A DNA stretch of 64,000 nt from Tetracentron sinense (taxonomy: Eukaryota; Streptophyta; Magnoliopsida; Trochodendrales; Trochodendraceae): the NCBI GenBank assembly GCA_015143295.1, contig CM026570.1, positions 11,308,047 to 11,372,046 on the forward strand, read 5' to 3'. The notes under the pieces were generated by a model. That model searched no databases. It had not been told where the DNA came from and saw only the letters and a program-made list of their open reading frames with translations. The position numbers were made by a program, and so were the translations under genes. Below, in pieces: positions 44,689-59,600 of the stretch. The first letter of the stretch is position 1. Every line of letters begins with the position of its first letter.

Positions 44689-47600
44689 GTAAGTGAAGTA
44701 TATGTGTAGTTTGTTATGCTTTCGTCTTTTCAGAGCTTGTGAGTGTTTAATGTCTACCAGCTTCCTTGCTATAGATTTTTATGTGACTAAGTATCAAGAT
44801 ATAAACATGGCATCTTTTTATCTTAATGACAAGGCAGCAAGGTATTAAACTTCGGTGTCACTAGAGAAGTGGAAACGATTCAAGAAAGTGTAAAGAAGTC
44901 TAAAGAAACACCGTAAAAATTAAGGAAATATGAAGGAAACGTTGGAAATCTAAGATGGAACTTTAGAGAATAAATAACAAAGCATAAATACACATTCATA
45001 ACTCATTACATAACAAATAGAAGCATGCATAATATTGAAGCATGTATAGTATCAAATAAAAGAATCATGCGCTTTCTGAAACTGTAAAGCCAAAGGTGCA
45101 CATAAATGAGGGTTTAATATGATAATACATTCCTAAAAGAGACATATCACAATGTAACATTTAGAAACTCTCAAATCATGAGTCATGACTCATAAATACA
45201 TAGATCTTTTATGTGGCTCAAAGTCGACGAGGAGGTTCACGAAGCTGCTGTCTAGGTAATGGTAGTATCGAGCCCAAGACATGTAACTCTAATAGCAGCT
45301 GATATACGCCTGAATGCAATGCTCCTCTTGTTGAGCATCAATACCCACATGCGCCCCTAAGTGTGGGTGTCTGGGTGATTAGCTACACCCGCAACCATGT
45401 AAAAAGACCCATAGCCTTGCTCATAACCAAGACTATCGATAGTGCCATATCTGTAAGACCCATGCCATAATCATAGTGCCCTATTCATTATCATGCTAAA
45501 TGAGTATGACCATTCACTTAATTATTGTATGATTACTAACTATAAAAATAAAATAATTTTAATAAAAAATAAAATAAATTTAATTATAAAAACTCTACCC
45601 ACCGAACTTGTAGATCAGATCAAGAGTATAAGTGTATAACAATAATTAACTAATGTATAGACATCTAAATATAACTTATATATTTCCTAAATTAGTGTAA
45701 TATGTATTATAAAAATATCTTTATTTAATTTTAAAATTAAAAATTAGTAGTAATTTTCTTTTAAAAAATAGAATAATTTGACCAAGTCATAGATGAGTCA
45801 GTCTATGGGTACTCCCAATTATACTCCCTAATCCTAACCATTTATAACCAACCACTAAGGGCCAAGATTTCAGTTGGCTTATTTTGGCTTTTCTATTGCC
45901 ACATTAGCTGGAATCCTAACCGTTTAATAATTGAGATAAACGGTTAGGATTAGGGAGTATATATGGGAGTACACTTTGGGAGTATCCCTAAACTAATTCA
46001 TAATAGATTGGGTGCATTTAATTAAGATTCGTATGGAAATATTGAAGTTTGGAATGAAATATATAAATTCGTTTTTTTTTTTCCTTCAATATTTTTGATC
46101 AGTAATTTTAAGTTTTCTCCTTTAATTTTACCCCAATTTCATATACAAATCTAGTTTGAAATTTGAATCCCCAAAATCATGTGGAGATGCATGAATTTAA
46201 TGCATCTTCACATGATAAGATTAATTATAACCTAGGTGCATGAAAAAATGTGATTGATTGCACTCAATGCAATTTACCTTGTTTTGAAAATCCTCATTGA
46301 TCTATAAAACACACACAAAAAGGATGTTTTTATGCGAAATGTTGAAGCTGAAGCACCAAAAAGTAAGTCTAGAATCCTCCAATATAGGAATTGATTCAAG
46401 GAAAAGGAGGAAAATGGTTTTTCAAAAAAATGGAAATTTCTCCGCAAAAACAAATGACTTCGGTCTGGTTCATGTCAACCAAAGTCATGGAATTAATATA
46501 AGGGTCTTGTAACTTTTTGGCCGATGTAACCCTTCAAAAAACTTTTTGATCGATGTGGTCGATGTACTAAAACGTTATTGAAACTACCAAAAAATGCTGC
46601 TGAACCCTGTACTATTTATACTTCAACCGGATGTTTTTCGCTGGTTAATGTCTCGGGGAATACTGTAATTTGGACGTCGCAAGTAGGTTTTGTGTTGGTA
46701 CCCATGGAAACAAAAAAGCGTTTCGTCGGAAACATTAGTGCAAATATATATATATATATATATAAATTGATATTTTAATACTTTTTTTAATCTTCGTGCA
46801 AATTTTCTCAATTTTAATAAATTTTTATTTTATTTTCAAAAAGGAGGGCGCATGAAGCTCAAGCCTCATACATCTGGAGGTCCTAACGCCTCACCTTTTC
46901 AAATTTTGGACTCGACAAGAGAGGTCCACTCGATGATTTTGACATCCATCAAATTTAAGATTCCGGGAAATTACCAAAGATAACATTAGAGATTAGACAA
47001 TTTTTGACAACGCAGTCCTATAGAGTTGGGGATCACAATGTATAATGCCATTTCACTAGTCACTACCCCAATGATCTTAAGATGTTGTGTTGTTTAGTTA
47101 TTTATCTGTGTCATAGCTATTTTAGTGCCTGTTTGGATAAACTTCTCTAAGAAGAGAAGGACTTCTCTAGGAGAAGTTTTAAGAAAAATAACTTTTGAAA
47201 TAAGTTAAAATATATACATCTCGCAAAAGTTTCCTTGGGCTAGCTTCCTAGAAAAGTTTTTTTTTTTTGACTTTTATTGACTTCTAATTTTTGTAGGAAG
47301 TCAAAAGTAATGCGGATAACCAAATGTGATTTCTATCAACTTTTGACTCCAAAGGAGTCAAAAGTTGGTAGAAGTCAATTTAAAAGTTTTATCCAAACAC
47401 AACCTTAAAGTCATATTTTGAAGCAACTTCTTAGGGGGACTTTGGATACACTACCATTTTCCTATTTTTATTGTTTGTTTGAGGTTAAAAGTTGGTAGAA
47501 GTTAATTTAATTTTTTTTATCCAAACGCAACCTTAAAGTCATATTTTGAAGCAACTTCTTAAGGGGACGTTTGGATACACTACCATTTTCCTATTTTTAT

Positions 47601-50600
47601 TTTTTGTTTTAAAAAATGGAAACGACTTTCTGTTTTCAAATGTTTTAGCAGGAAACACCTTTGACATTACTAACCGTTACTTGTTTTTAAAAAGGAAAAA
47701 TAGAAAAATACATTTGGTAAAATATGATGAACATAATAATTTGGTTAAACCATTTCAATCCATGGTGGTGGTGGTGGTGGTGGGTGGGTGGTGGTGGTGG
47801 ACCTATTGGTGGTGATGGGTGGTAGTAGTAGTGGTGGTGGTGGTGCGAAGTACTCCTTGTTTTCTACCTTTGTTTTCTATTTCTAAAAACAAAGGTAACA
47901 AAATATTTTGTTACCTTGATTTAAAAAAAAAATGTTATTGGTATTTAAAAACAAAAAGCGACACATGTTTACCAAATATGTTTTATGCAAAGAATTCAAA
48001 ATTTTGTTTTTAAAAACACAAAACAGAAAATAAAAGTGCAATCAAACGGGGCCTTAATGTGTGTTCTTCATTAATATCCACATATCATATACATGCAATC
48101 TCTCTCTCTCTCTCTCTCTCTTACCTGAATCATTTGTCTCATGGGTATTTTGTAGGTTTCTTTTAGTGCTCCTTGTAGCATGCTTCTCTTTTGTCATCAT
48201 TGGTGGTTTTCTATTCTTCAAGTTCAGGTAATGTAAAATATTTACTTGCTGGAGAATATTTTGGTGCAGCTATAAATGTGGTATTTAGTAAATACTACAT
48301 GCAGATTCTATTTCATATACCAACATGTTTTTCTTTCTTATTTTTTTTTTCAAATTTTTATTGGATATTGTCAATACTTAATAGATATATAATTTATTTA
48401 AGATGAAAAGGGGATACAAGAAGGGAAAGGAAAAAAATTCCTTTGAGGTCAAAGGATTCCCATGGATAAAGAAAACAAGAGAAAACAAATTCCTCAAAAC
48501 TAACTCTCCTAACACTGATATTTGTTGCTCCGTTAAGCGTACAAGTTTAACTTTTTAAAACAAATCCCCTTTGCTTAATCTGTTGCTGTAAATGTGGGAA
48601 ATTCTTAAGAGATTCTAGTTCATTTTTCTTTTCACTTTCTAAGGGTTTTATCAGGATAAGAAAAGAAAAAGGTATGAAAACATATATTGTAATAAGAACC
48701 TTAAATTTCTATTATTAAATTATCGATCTCAAATCTTGTGAGAATCTCAAGACTTTTCATGGATATTTTCCAGCAAACTAGAAACAATAATTTCTTGCGA
48801 GATATCCAAATATTCAGGGTAAATTGGAGTTTTTTACGTTAAAATTTGATGCTATTAGTAAAACATTGGAAATTTGAAGAAACAAAATGTTTAATTTTAC
48901 ACCTTTTGTCTCAAACAACGTCACTGAGACTATTGGCAAAACCGTGCGTCATATATTTATGTCTCTCTTTCTTAAATGAAAACAGATTTTTGAGATCCTT
49001 ATGCTATTTACGTCTTGCTTTCCTTTATATCTAAAATTTGTTGGGGATTAAGAAAAAGATTGAGAAAATTTGACATCAATCGAGCTTCATTGATGAATGT
49101 TTTCCTGTCTCGTCTTCTGCACCTAGCAAGTATACATCACAAATTTGAGGCGATCTCTTCAGTTCAAGTTTTTTTTTGTCTTCATATATACCTAAATGAA
49201 AGGGAAAGTCATAAAATTGTTGTCTTATTTGTAGAATACTTATCCTTTATGTGTTCTTTTTATATTCTTATACACTGTACTCTCGGTATACTATTAGTAT
49301 CTCTTATATACTAATAGTATACCATTAGTGAAATATATAATAAAGAGGAGTAGGACTGTAGGAGAGAGACAATAAACCTCTAATTTTCCCCCAAATCTTC
49401 TTCTTCTCTCAAACCTTAATCACTAAAACCCTAAATCTAAACCCTAAATCCTTACCCGTCTAAACCAACTTTATTTAGGCTTTATCATCTTAAGGTGTTA
49501 GTTTTAGAACTACTTGCCATTATTATGCTGTGTGAATAAGTATTTTAAATGTTTGTCTCCCATTTTTTCTGCCAACTCAATTATCTTTGATCAAGTAGCT
49601 TGTTATAATAATGGTCATGTGGTTGTTGTCTTAATCGTTTCTTAATCCATATAAAGCTGCATGCATGTTTGCTTATTAGGACATATTCTATGTTGAATAA
49701 CTCAGGGGTAGAACACAATCTCTGGAGGACTGCTTTTGGGAAGCTTGGGCATGCCTTTGTTCGTCATCTACTCATTTAAAAGTGTGATACTTTCTCATGG
49801 CTTTAATATTTCATTCATTAGAATTGATTCTTTTTTGAAATTAAAGTTTACTTCTCTATTGATAAACTGTGGATGATGATAAACTTGACAAGTGCAAACC
49901 ATCCTCTTTTGTCTCACTGCAGCAAAGAACTCGTGTTGAACGTGTTATTGGTTTTGTTCTTGCTATATGGGGCATATTATTTTATTCCCGCTTATTGAGC
50001 ACAATGACAGAACAATTCAGGGTAAGGTCTTTGAACAAGAAAAACACAAAAGCTTAATTATTTGAGAACGACATATTTATGACTAGCATCCGGACAGAAC
50101 AATATGCAAAACCTCAGAGAAGGAGCACAAATGCAAGTTATGGAGACTGATCATATTATTATTTGTGGAGTAAACAGTCACCTGACCTTCATACTAAAGC
50201 AACTAAATAAGTATCACGAGTTTGCAATCCGCCTAGGTACTGCCACCGCTAGGTAATTGCCTCTTAAACTTTGATTACATAGTCCATATTAGTATGGTGT
50301 TTTTGAGAAATTACTGAAGACTTTCATGATACTGGCTTCTATAATTCATCGCATTGCATGTATGTATGGCAGGAGGCAGAGAATTCTTCTTTTGTCTGAT
50401 CTTCCAAGGAAGCAAATGGACAAGCTTGCAGACAATATTGCCAAAGATCTTAACCATATTGATGTCCTTACAAAGAGGTTATACATAGTTAATTACGTTC
50501 CACTAATCATAGTAGTATCTTATGCAGGAGAAATTCACATTATCTCTTTTTCCAACTGTACGAAAAGTTTCTTCTATATTTAGCTAATATGTTTCTCGGA

Positions 50601-53600
50601 AAGGGATTGGAGAGCCCCCATATTTTTGGAGATGGTACACTTCTCCGAGTGAAAAACAAAGCTATCCTTATTGCATGACCAGTATAATGGGCAACAGTGC
50701 ATTTAATAAGGAATTTTTTTAGGGGGGGGGGGGGGGGGAGAAGTGAATCCCCCCCCCCCCCCCTCTTTTTTTTTAAATCCTAAACTAAAAGAGAAGCAGT
50801 AGGACAAAAAGTATAAAAATGATAAGAATCATGAGTCCCTCCTAAGAAGCAGGGTAATACTGGCTCTGGTTGAAATTTTCTTACAGTTACCTATTAAAAA
50901 AATAAAAAATTTGGTTCTTAGCAAAAATGCTTGCTGAAAAACCAATATAAAGAAAATGGTTCCAAAACCTCAAACAAACTTCCTTAGATCCATTTCAGGC
51001 GAAGTGATGACACCATATCTATAACCAAGTTTGATTTCTCTACCAATTAATAATTTAACATCTAAATTTACGAGAAAGAAGTTTTCTGTCAATTTAATTG
51101 TGTAATATGAAGGGCAGGGCTTTAAATTGATTCGAACTCCTGAAACGTTCACCCCTCAAATAACCAATAAACAACATTCATTGTCCATTAGTTCAAACAC
51201 AGCTAAGCACCACCATACAAGTGACCGACCTTAAAAACCACCATACATGCTTGTAGTGTCTCTATCTTTTTGCATGCGTATCTGTGCTGGCTGGGGGGGG
51301 GGGGGGAATGTGGTTACAAGAAGAAAATCCTCAAATCATCTCTCCACATCAAAAATTAGTGTTTGAAGCTTGATAAAAAAACTGGATCAACCCTAGGCAA
51401 CCTTCATTATATCCTAAACCATCATTTTGCGACACATCAAAAAATAACTATGCAAATTGTTTTTTGCTGCTGCAATCCTGAAAAGGTCACCTCAAATGTG
51501 CTCCAACTCATGAAAAGATTACTCTACATTTCCATAAATCAAGCCCTTTAATCTGATGACATCAGTGATTTTGCAAACAATATGCAACATATTACATCAA
51601 TATATGTACTTTGTCTACAATATGCTCCCTGCTAACAGAAAATAATATACAACATTGTCAGTCCATCCCTCCGATGAGCTTTTGGGTTTGGAGAAATCCC
51701 AGTGGAAATGAGCAAAAATATCCTTGATGAAGGGCAAAAAGGCAAAAGAACAGTAAGAAAAATACTTATTATATCAACAATACTGACACATATTACATCA
51801 ATATTCTTTAAATACCCTCGATCAACACCCATACGTTCTTAGATGGAATCTAGGGTTATAATAAATATACAGCCCATCAAACATAGTGATATTTAATTAC
51901 TGAATTGATTTGGGAAAAAAAAACTCAACTTTAGATTCACTATTCGAGAAGAACAAATTACAGTAATAGAATCTGAATTATACTCACGTTGATTTGTGGA
52001 GGTGATTTCTTTTACGAGAAAAACATTATGGAAGCGCTCGATTTTCAACTTCAAGCTTTCCAGATATTCACTGAACTATCTGTGCTTTTTCTACAAGAAA
52101 GGAATCTGAAGCCTTGTCATACTTATCTGCACCACTTTCTCTCCCACCGAATAGGCCTAATCTTGTTGGAATAAGGATTTCTGGCCTCTGCTTTGTTTAT
52201 ACATGTAAAAAACAATATGACATAAACGCCGTCACTTGAGTGACTATGATTTCAGTACAATGGAGGAGAAGAAATGTAATGGGTTAAGATATTTTATGAG
52301 TCACTGTTCTCCATCTATTAGTTTCTGTTTGTGGCAAACTTTGGGCTTCCTTCCATCTCTTACATTTTGCACTTCTACTTGTACAGTTGCAGCCTTAGCT
52401 TAACAAAATCGTTTGAAAGAGCGGCAGCCAATAAAGCACGTTCTATTATTATATTGTCAGCAAAGGGAGATCCGTAAGATTTTGATCTACTCTAAAGGAG
52501 CAACTTTTGTTTATTTGAAAACTGTGTGCTTTGCATTTATGAACCCCAAGCTTGCTTTGTGAATCATATCATGGTAATAAAAATCGCCGAAACTGATACG
52601 AAACGGGCGATACATATAGGTATTGGTAGCCCCCTATACGATATTCATGCTGATACGAAATGGGCGATACGTATTGTTTACTAGTTATGTATGTTTTAAT
52701 TCAATTTAGCATTGTAATTGTGTTTGCTACTTTTTCTTTGAGTCGCTTCCTATGACTTTATATTTGGTAAATATGGTTCTTATAACCCATTTGACTTTAT
52801 TTTAAATTTTAATTTCATTTTTTTTTTAAGAAAAAAGAAAAAATTATACGTATCGTCTAAAGCCGATACATATAGGTTTCGGTTGGAACCGATACATCCC
52901 CCGAAACCCTATTTTTAATCCTTGATTCATTTAGTACCATTTATACTAATTGAAGTTACAAATGCTATACAAAGTGCTGAACTTTGTGAGTCCAGAGTGT
53001 CAACTTGTGAAGAGCTATAAGTATAATTGAAAACAAAAGAGATTATATTATCAATTACTAGACGGAGGCGATATCTCTAAATAATGTATTTGAAAAGAGA
53101 ATAATAATTATAAAGGAAATTATGGTCAATAATTTGTGAATTGTATCTCTCATTTGCTGTGTGTTCATCATCATCATCCGAGCATTATCTCACTATTTGG
53201 GGTCAACTACACGAATCCTATTCTGTCATTCTACTCTATGGCCATATTTCTATTAAGAGTGACTGTTCAAATATTTTCTCACTACCTCATTCCACACCCT
53301 TTTCAGCTTTCTTCCTGTCCTTTTAGGCCTTCTCAATATTGATGTCATTGGTTTTCATTGCACATGAGTACACAATCTCCTTAATTTTCTCATCACCTAT
53401 TGGGGCTACTCTTAGCTTTTCTTAGATGCGTTCGTCTTTAATTACCTTTCATAATCTTGCCATCCATCTCAACATGCTCATCTCGGCTCATTCTATGAAC
53501 TCGCTCTTTCTTGATTGCCCAACATTATGCTTCATAAAGCATGGTTGGACCTTTTTGTATCTTATAAAATTTTCCCTTTAGTTTGATACATGTGCATCAA

Positions 53601-56600
53601 TGATCAATCACAATAAAAAATGCATTGGTCCCCTTTTTGGACAAATGCACCAGATAATTCCTGGGAATATGTTTTTTTTTCAAATCAGGAATTGAGCCAG
53701 TATTTCAGTTGGTTGATGTATTGCATTGTAACTATTAGGGATATATTCCCGTTAAAAAATACTATTAGGGATATATTGTATTAGAAACTAGAAAGTATTA
53801 TTGTAATATGTATGAGATCGAACGTATCTAATATACAATCTTAGACTAGATTGTTCCCTCTAGATAGGAACCCAGTAACAGTTGACCGTGCTGAATAGAG
53901 GATCAGGCAGTGATGATGTGAAAGTCTTGGACATAAAAGAAAAGAGAGGGAAGAGGCTCCGAAGTCTCACATCCAATGGGCTGTAGTCCTCGACAAATAC
54001 TTGAGTCATATCAGAGTTGGCGTGCAAACAGTGGAAACGGCGAGCAGATGAGAGGCAGTGTTACCCAGGCAAGGTGTTTTTACAAAATTTTGCCATACCA
54101 GCACCTTGGCACCACACGAGCAGATGAGAGGCAGTGTTACCTAGGCAAGGTGTTTTTACAAAATTTTGCCATACCAGCACCTTGGCACCACACGATGCCC
54201 CATGGCACGACACTTTACAACACACGTGTATGCAGTGCTATAGGGATGTTAGCATCATGTATTGGCACATGACATGTCAAGTATGCCATGCGGCCCCGTG
54301 ACATTAAAAAATTTTGGTTGTCAAGGCTTAATCTAGGCTTCTCTCTTGCGCGATGAGCAAACATGTCCTCTGGTCCACCTCCAATTGACAGATGACAGAT
54401 TGATGTGCCATGAGGATCCATCTGTTCCATCCTCTCCCCACCTATCAATCCCTGATTCAAAGAGTTCAAAGTCGAACACTTTCATTTTTTTCAAAAAATA
54501 TTGTATGTGGGCCCAACTGACTGATGAAGAGCGTCTTCACCTTGCCTTAAGCTCAAACACTTCTGTATACTTATATCCTGCTTCACCTCGCCTTGGACTT
54601 TAACAATTTTTCTACTTATGGAAACATTACCTTGCCAACAGCATGGGCCACATGTCCTATCGCCACAAAATTCACATTTCTTCGCTAATTTCCATTGAAG
54701 GACATTGTTACACCAAGTTCATCTGCTCACTGATACACATTCAAAATCTGATTTGATGCTTCCATGCATCCGTCACATGGAGGTTGCTACATTTAATGCC
54801 ATTTGAAAATCTGTTATAGGAACATTATATATATATATATATAGTTAAAGAAAGCCTGTACAGCTGTGCCACCATATTCGGAGTTTAAGAGCTTGCCATG
54901 CCGAACACCTTTGGACCCTGTACAGTTGGCACCCGTGCCACATGCCTAGATAACACTGATGAGAGGAGATGCTTACAAAAAGGGTGTAAAAAGAAAATGA
55001 CTAGAATATCCCTATTACTAAAATAAAAATTGTCAACACTTCCCCTCAAGTAGAGCATGTATCATATTCATATCAATGCCTGGCTTAGAGAACAAAGTCC
55101 CATTTTTATCAGTAACCATGAGATTACGGGTTCATCCATCTTATCCACCAAAAGAAGGAACCTTCTTTAGATGGCCTAGCGACCTAACTCCTGTTGAAAG
55201 ATATGCTCCTTTGAAGTGAGTGAAAATAATCTCATTGGTCAGCTCTGTATTGTCCGAAGTTGAGATTAGATAATGTACACATTCCTACCATGTGCACTGT
55301 TTCTGCAAGAAATTTTCTTAATCACCTCTTTTATTAAATTAGACCAGTTTATGTGCCCATAATAAGTTTCATGACTTGTCCCATCTTTTTATATGTTCTT
55401 AATTTTCATACTTTGAGAAGACCAACTACATGCTCTTTTATTCTCTTTTAGAATGCTTATGATTGAGAAGACCAACTACATGTTCTTTTAGAATGCTCTA
55501 TGGTCATGATGTATTGTTTTTCTGGAACAACAACCCATGTCATTTCAAGTAATAGGAATTTGCATAGGTCAAATATTCAAAAATTTCACTTTCTGTTGAA
55601 ATTACTTAACAGGTATGAAGCCGATACAGATGCATTTCTCTCTGTATTAGCTCTTCAACCTCTTCCAAAAATGGCATCTGTTCCTACCATTGTTGAGGTA
55701 TATTACTTTTGAATAGCTCTTTCAATTGAAACTATATGTTATATTCATTTCTTATGCGCATAAATTCGAATGGGATTTGTCCTCATAATCTAATTGCAGG
55801 TTTCAAACTCTAGTACGTATGAGCTCTTAAAGTCAATATCAGGGTTAAAGGTAGAGCCGGTTGAAAATGTTGCATCTAAATTGTTCGTTCAATGCTCTCG
55901 ACAAAAGGGGCTCATAAAGATCTACCGACATTTGCTTAATTTTCGAAGTATGGTACCGACTCCACTTCAAACAACTGTAGGATTCAACTTTCTAGTGCTT
56001 TGAAAAATATTATGACAGCTATAACAGCACGGGTTTTGAAATGAAAAGGCTTTGCCTATCTCTTTTAAGAAGCTATCTGCTTCTCTCTGTGCGTGTAATC
56101 TTAATTATTGATTCACTTTGGTTAGAAATCATTATGATTCGTTTTATATGCTCTGTTATACTTTAATCCATTTGTCACAAATCATTTGAATTTCTATTTT
56201 TGCCTATATCTCACGTGTTGTTTCTTGGTTGATTTGACATGCTCTTGGTTTGGTAATACTATGTATTGATTCATTTGATCAATATATTCACAACTTATCG
56301 TTGCTTATGGTGCAATGGTATTGTCATAGTCCTTCCTATTTATACTACTAGTCTGGAGTTAGAGGTCTTCCTTGGGCGGATGAGAGTTAACTACAAAACT
56401 CCAGATGCTTCTGGACATGGTCTACAGTGTAGGCCTTGTTGGTTGAGTTGGTATTCTAGCTTAGGGGAGTCTAAATTTCATGAGTGAATTCTTATCCTTT
56501 ATTTATAATTTTGACTGTCAAGTTCCTGCTCTGTCCATATCCATTTTGAATTGAAATTGGGGTCATGTTCACTTTATGACACCATGAATACAAGATTCTA

Positions 56601-59600
56601 GTTGTTTAACTTTAAGCTGTTCTTTGGTTTCCATTGCTTTGAAAACTTCCTGATCTTTTTGGAGCATGGGCACTGTTTCTGACATTTCTCATTTATTGTC
56701 ATGGTCATGATAAATATGTAAAAGGATAACCTCAATATTAAGCTTCGTAAATCTCTTAGATGTGATTTATGTGAAGGTGGTGGTACCAATGTTTTTTGTT
56801 TCTGTCTTTCTCTCAGAAACTCTCTATCCAATTCCCTCATATTTACAATTTCCACCCTCCAACTCAGAAGGAAATGCCTATGGCTCCTCTTTCTCTTTCG
56901 GTGATTTGTTTGGAAGGTTCAAACTTCTTTGAGTGCTGAGTTTCTCAATGTTCACTAAGTTTTGTCTATCCACAAATTGGAGGAGATCAGACATCCTAAT
57001 GTAGTAGAGAGCCAACCTCTGGATCTAACCCAACATTGACCTCATCTAACAAGAATAAACTTAAGTTTCATATTTCATTTAGAGGACTGAGCTTTAGAGA
57101 TCTGATAAGAACTAGCTTATGACCAGATCTATCCACTATGGTTTACTTTTTATCCACCTTTTTCTTTGTGTGTGTGCATTACAGTTCATGCTAGTAGAAA
57201 AGCAAGAATGCTATTCTATCTACTGTACATGCTCATATATACTTGCTTTTTCTTGGATACATTGGTGAAACAGAATGTTCCTCTAACTGTCTAACATATC
57301 ATTTAGAAAGAAAAATTATACACTTCTTTTGTGTCTTTTAGGTTCCTGTTTTGTAGTCATTGTATTTTCAATTGGGTATATATAAACTAGAGAAAATAGA
57401 AAAGAAAATAAAAATAGAGCCATGTCATGTTTTTGGAAATTGTTTTGAGTTAATTGTATAGTGATTTACTCTATGTGTAGCGTTTGCTCCAACCCACAAA
57501 ACTTTTTTTCCCTGAACAAAGCTGCCTTCATGGTCATTTGCCTCAGGTGGCCAAGTTATAGGATCCTTAATGCTGTCAAGGATTTTATGTTTCGCAACTT
57601 CTTTATTTGTCATCTTCAAATTGTCTTCTCATTGGTAATTTCTTTTAAACTACTAAGGATATGATGCTTTCTTGTTGCAGAAAATGTATTTAATCTTTGC
57701 TGCTTTCCTAAGCTAGCAGGATTAAGATATAAGCAATTAAGACATGGATTTCAAGAGGTGAAATTTTCCTCCAAATGTATTTATTGCATTTAGAAGACTT
57801 TCATTCTGCTGATTTGTTTCCATCTTTTTATATGCATCTCCTTGCAGGCAGTTGTTTGTGGTATTTATCGGAGTGGGAAGATATACTTCCACCCAAATGA
57901 TGATGAAGTGCTGAAACCAACTGACAAAGTATGGTTCCATGATAGATTTGTGACTTTTACTTATGTTTAGCCTTCCTTGTTATGAAATGAACTAGACAGA
58001 AAAGTAGTCCTGGAAGAGCCATCACTTTGAAGTTCTTGTAACGTTTGAAACTGAAGCCTTTAATCCTTTTTGTTAGATGTTTTGTAACCCTAATATCTCC
58101 ATATCTTCAAGTGTCAAGTTCATTTATCCAATGACAGAAGAGAAAACCTTGAAACTTGGCATTTTAAACTTGAGATTTATCCACAGGTAATTTTGTCCCT
58201 ATCATTATTGACAATCTCCTTTTATTTCTTTCCTGTTTTGTTTTATACCCGTATGGCCATATTCAATAAAATATGTTTCTATTCTAACTTGTTCGGGTTG
58301 TATGACACCTCCTAGTAGCACTTATGTTAGTCAATTCAGAAAGGAATTTATATAGATATCCTTATCAGAGTCACTGGGTGTTACCACGAGTGAAAATTCT
58401 AAACTACCCTATTTCTAGTAAACAAATGTAAAGAGCAAGACTGCTAAAACTCCATCTTCTGCTACAGGATGGGGTAAACAATAATCCTTAACTGTTCAGA
58501 ATCTTCTTTGCCAATGTAGTTAAAGCGTCCAAGCAATGCCTAGGCTATAGGGGTTCCCTAGGCAATGCTTCGTCTAGATGTTGCTTAGGCGATGCTTGGG
58601 AAACCAAAAGTTACTTATTTATTATATTTATAAACTGAAGATATTCATCTCATTAAAAATAAAGATTAAAATAGAAAATAAAGCATAGAGAAGACCGGAA
58701 TGTCACTGCAAAAATGAAAAGTACATTTTCTACTACATAGATAAGTAATAGATGCTAAATGATGATAAGAAATATAAGTTAGTGACTTAGTGTCATAAAA
58801 AGGGAAAAAGTAGAGATTGAAAGAGCGAGAGAGAGAAAACCACGTGGAAAAAACCTTAGACAAAGTTCCCCATGACCCTTAACAGTATTTCTTTCATTTG
58901 TGTTTCCATTAAGGAGACCTTTGTTATCACTATCAAGGTTCAAAAAATCAACAAATTCGGTGATATATCGCCAATATTTATCGGTATTGGTGGTCGGCGA
59001 CACATCTACATATTGTTAAAAAAAAATTTACACCATATTGAGGATATATCGCCGATATATCGTTGATATTATGCACTATCGACCGACGTATGATTTTTTT
59101 ATTTATTATAGGGTTTGGCCTTTGGATATGAGAGTGAAGCTATCTTATTTACATAAAATATCATTTACCATTTACTTAAGATATTTATATATAAATAAGA
59201 TTATACCCCCATTTCAGTATGGGGGTACAACCTTATCTGGCAGTGTCATTGACAATTGTGCTCTCAGGAACATAGTTATGCATAGCCAGATGGCCAATAT
59301 CCATATGGATATGTTTTTTTTGTATGAGTCACATCCATATGGGTATAAAGGTGTACAACCTCATTTTGCCAGTGCCGGTGGCAATTGAGCCTTTGTGTAA
59401 CTCCTTTTGGTTTGGATCGTAGTTCTTGGAGTGAGTTCAATTATTATTATGTATTTTTGTATTGTTATGAATCTTATGAATTATAAATTTATGATTGATT
59501 GAGAAATGAATGAAACATAAGTTACTTATGATTTAAGAAATAAATCAATCATACATTGTGTCGTTAATGCACATCTTTGCCCCCTTCCCATTGCATATCT

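Noticed and set aside
47546..48013. Open frames with runs of Val/Gly/Trp
   Set aside because: They translate the ggtggt microsatellite within a MITE.
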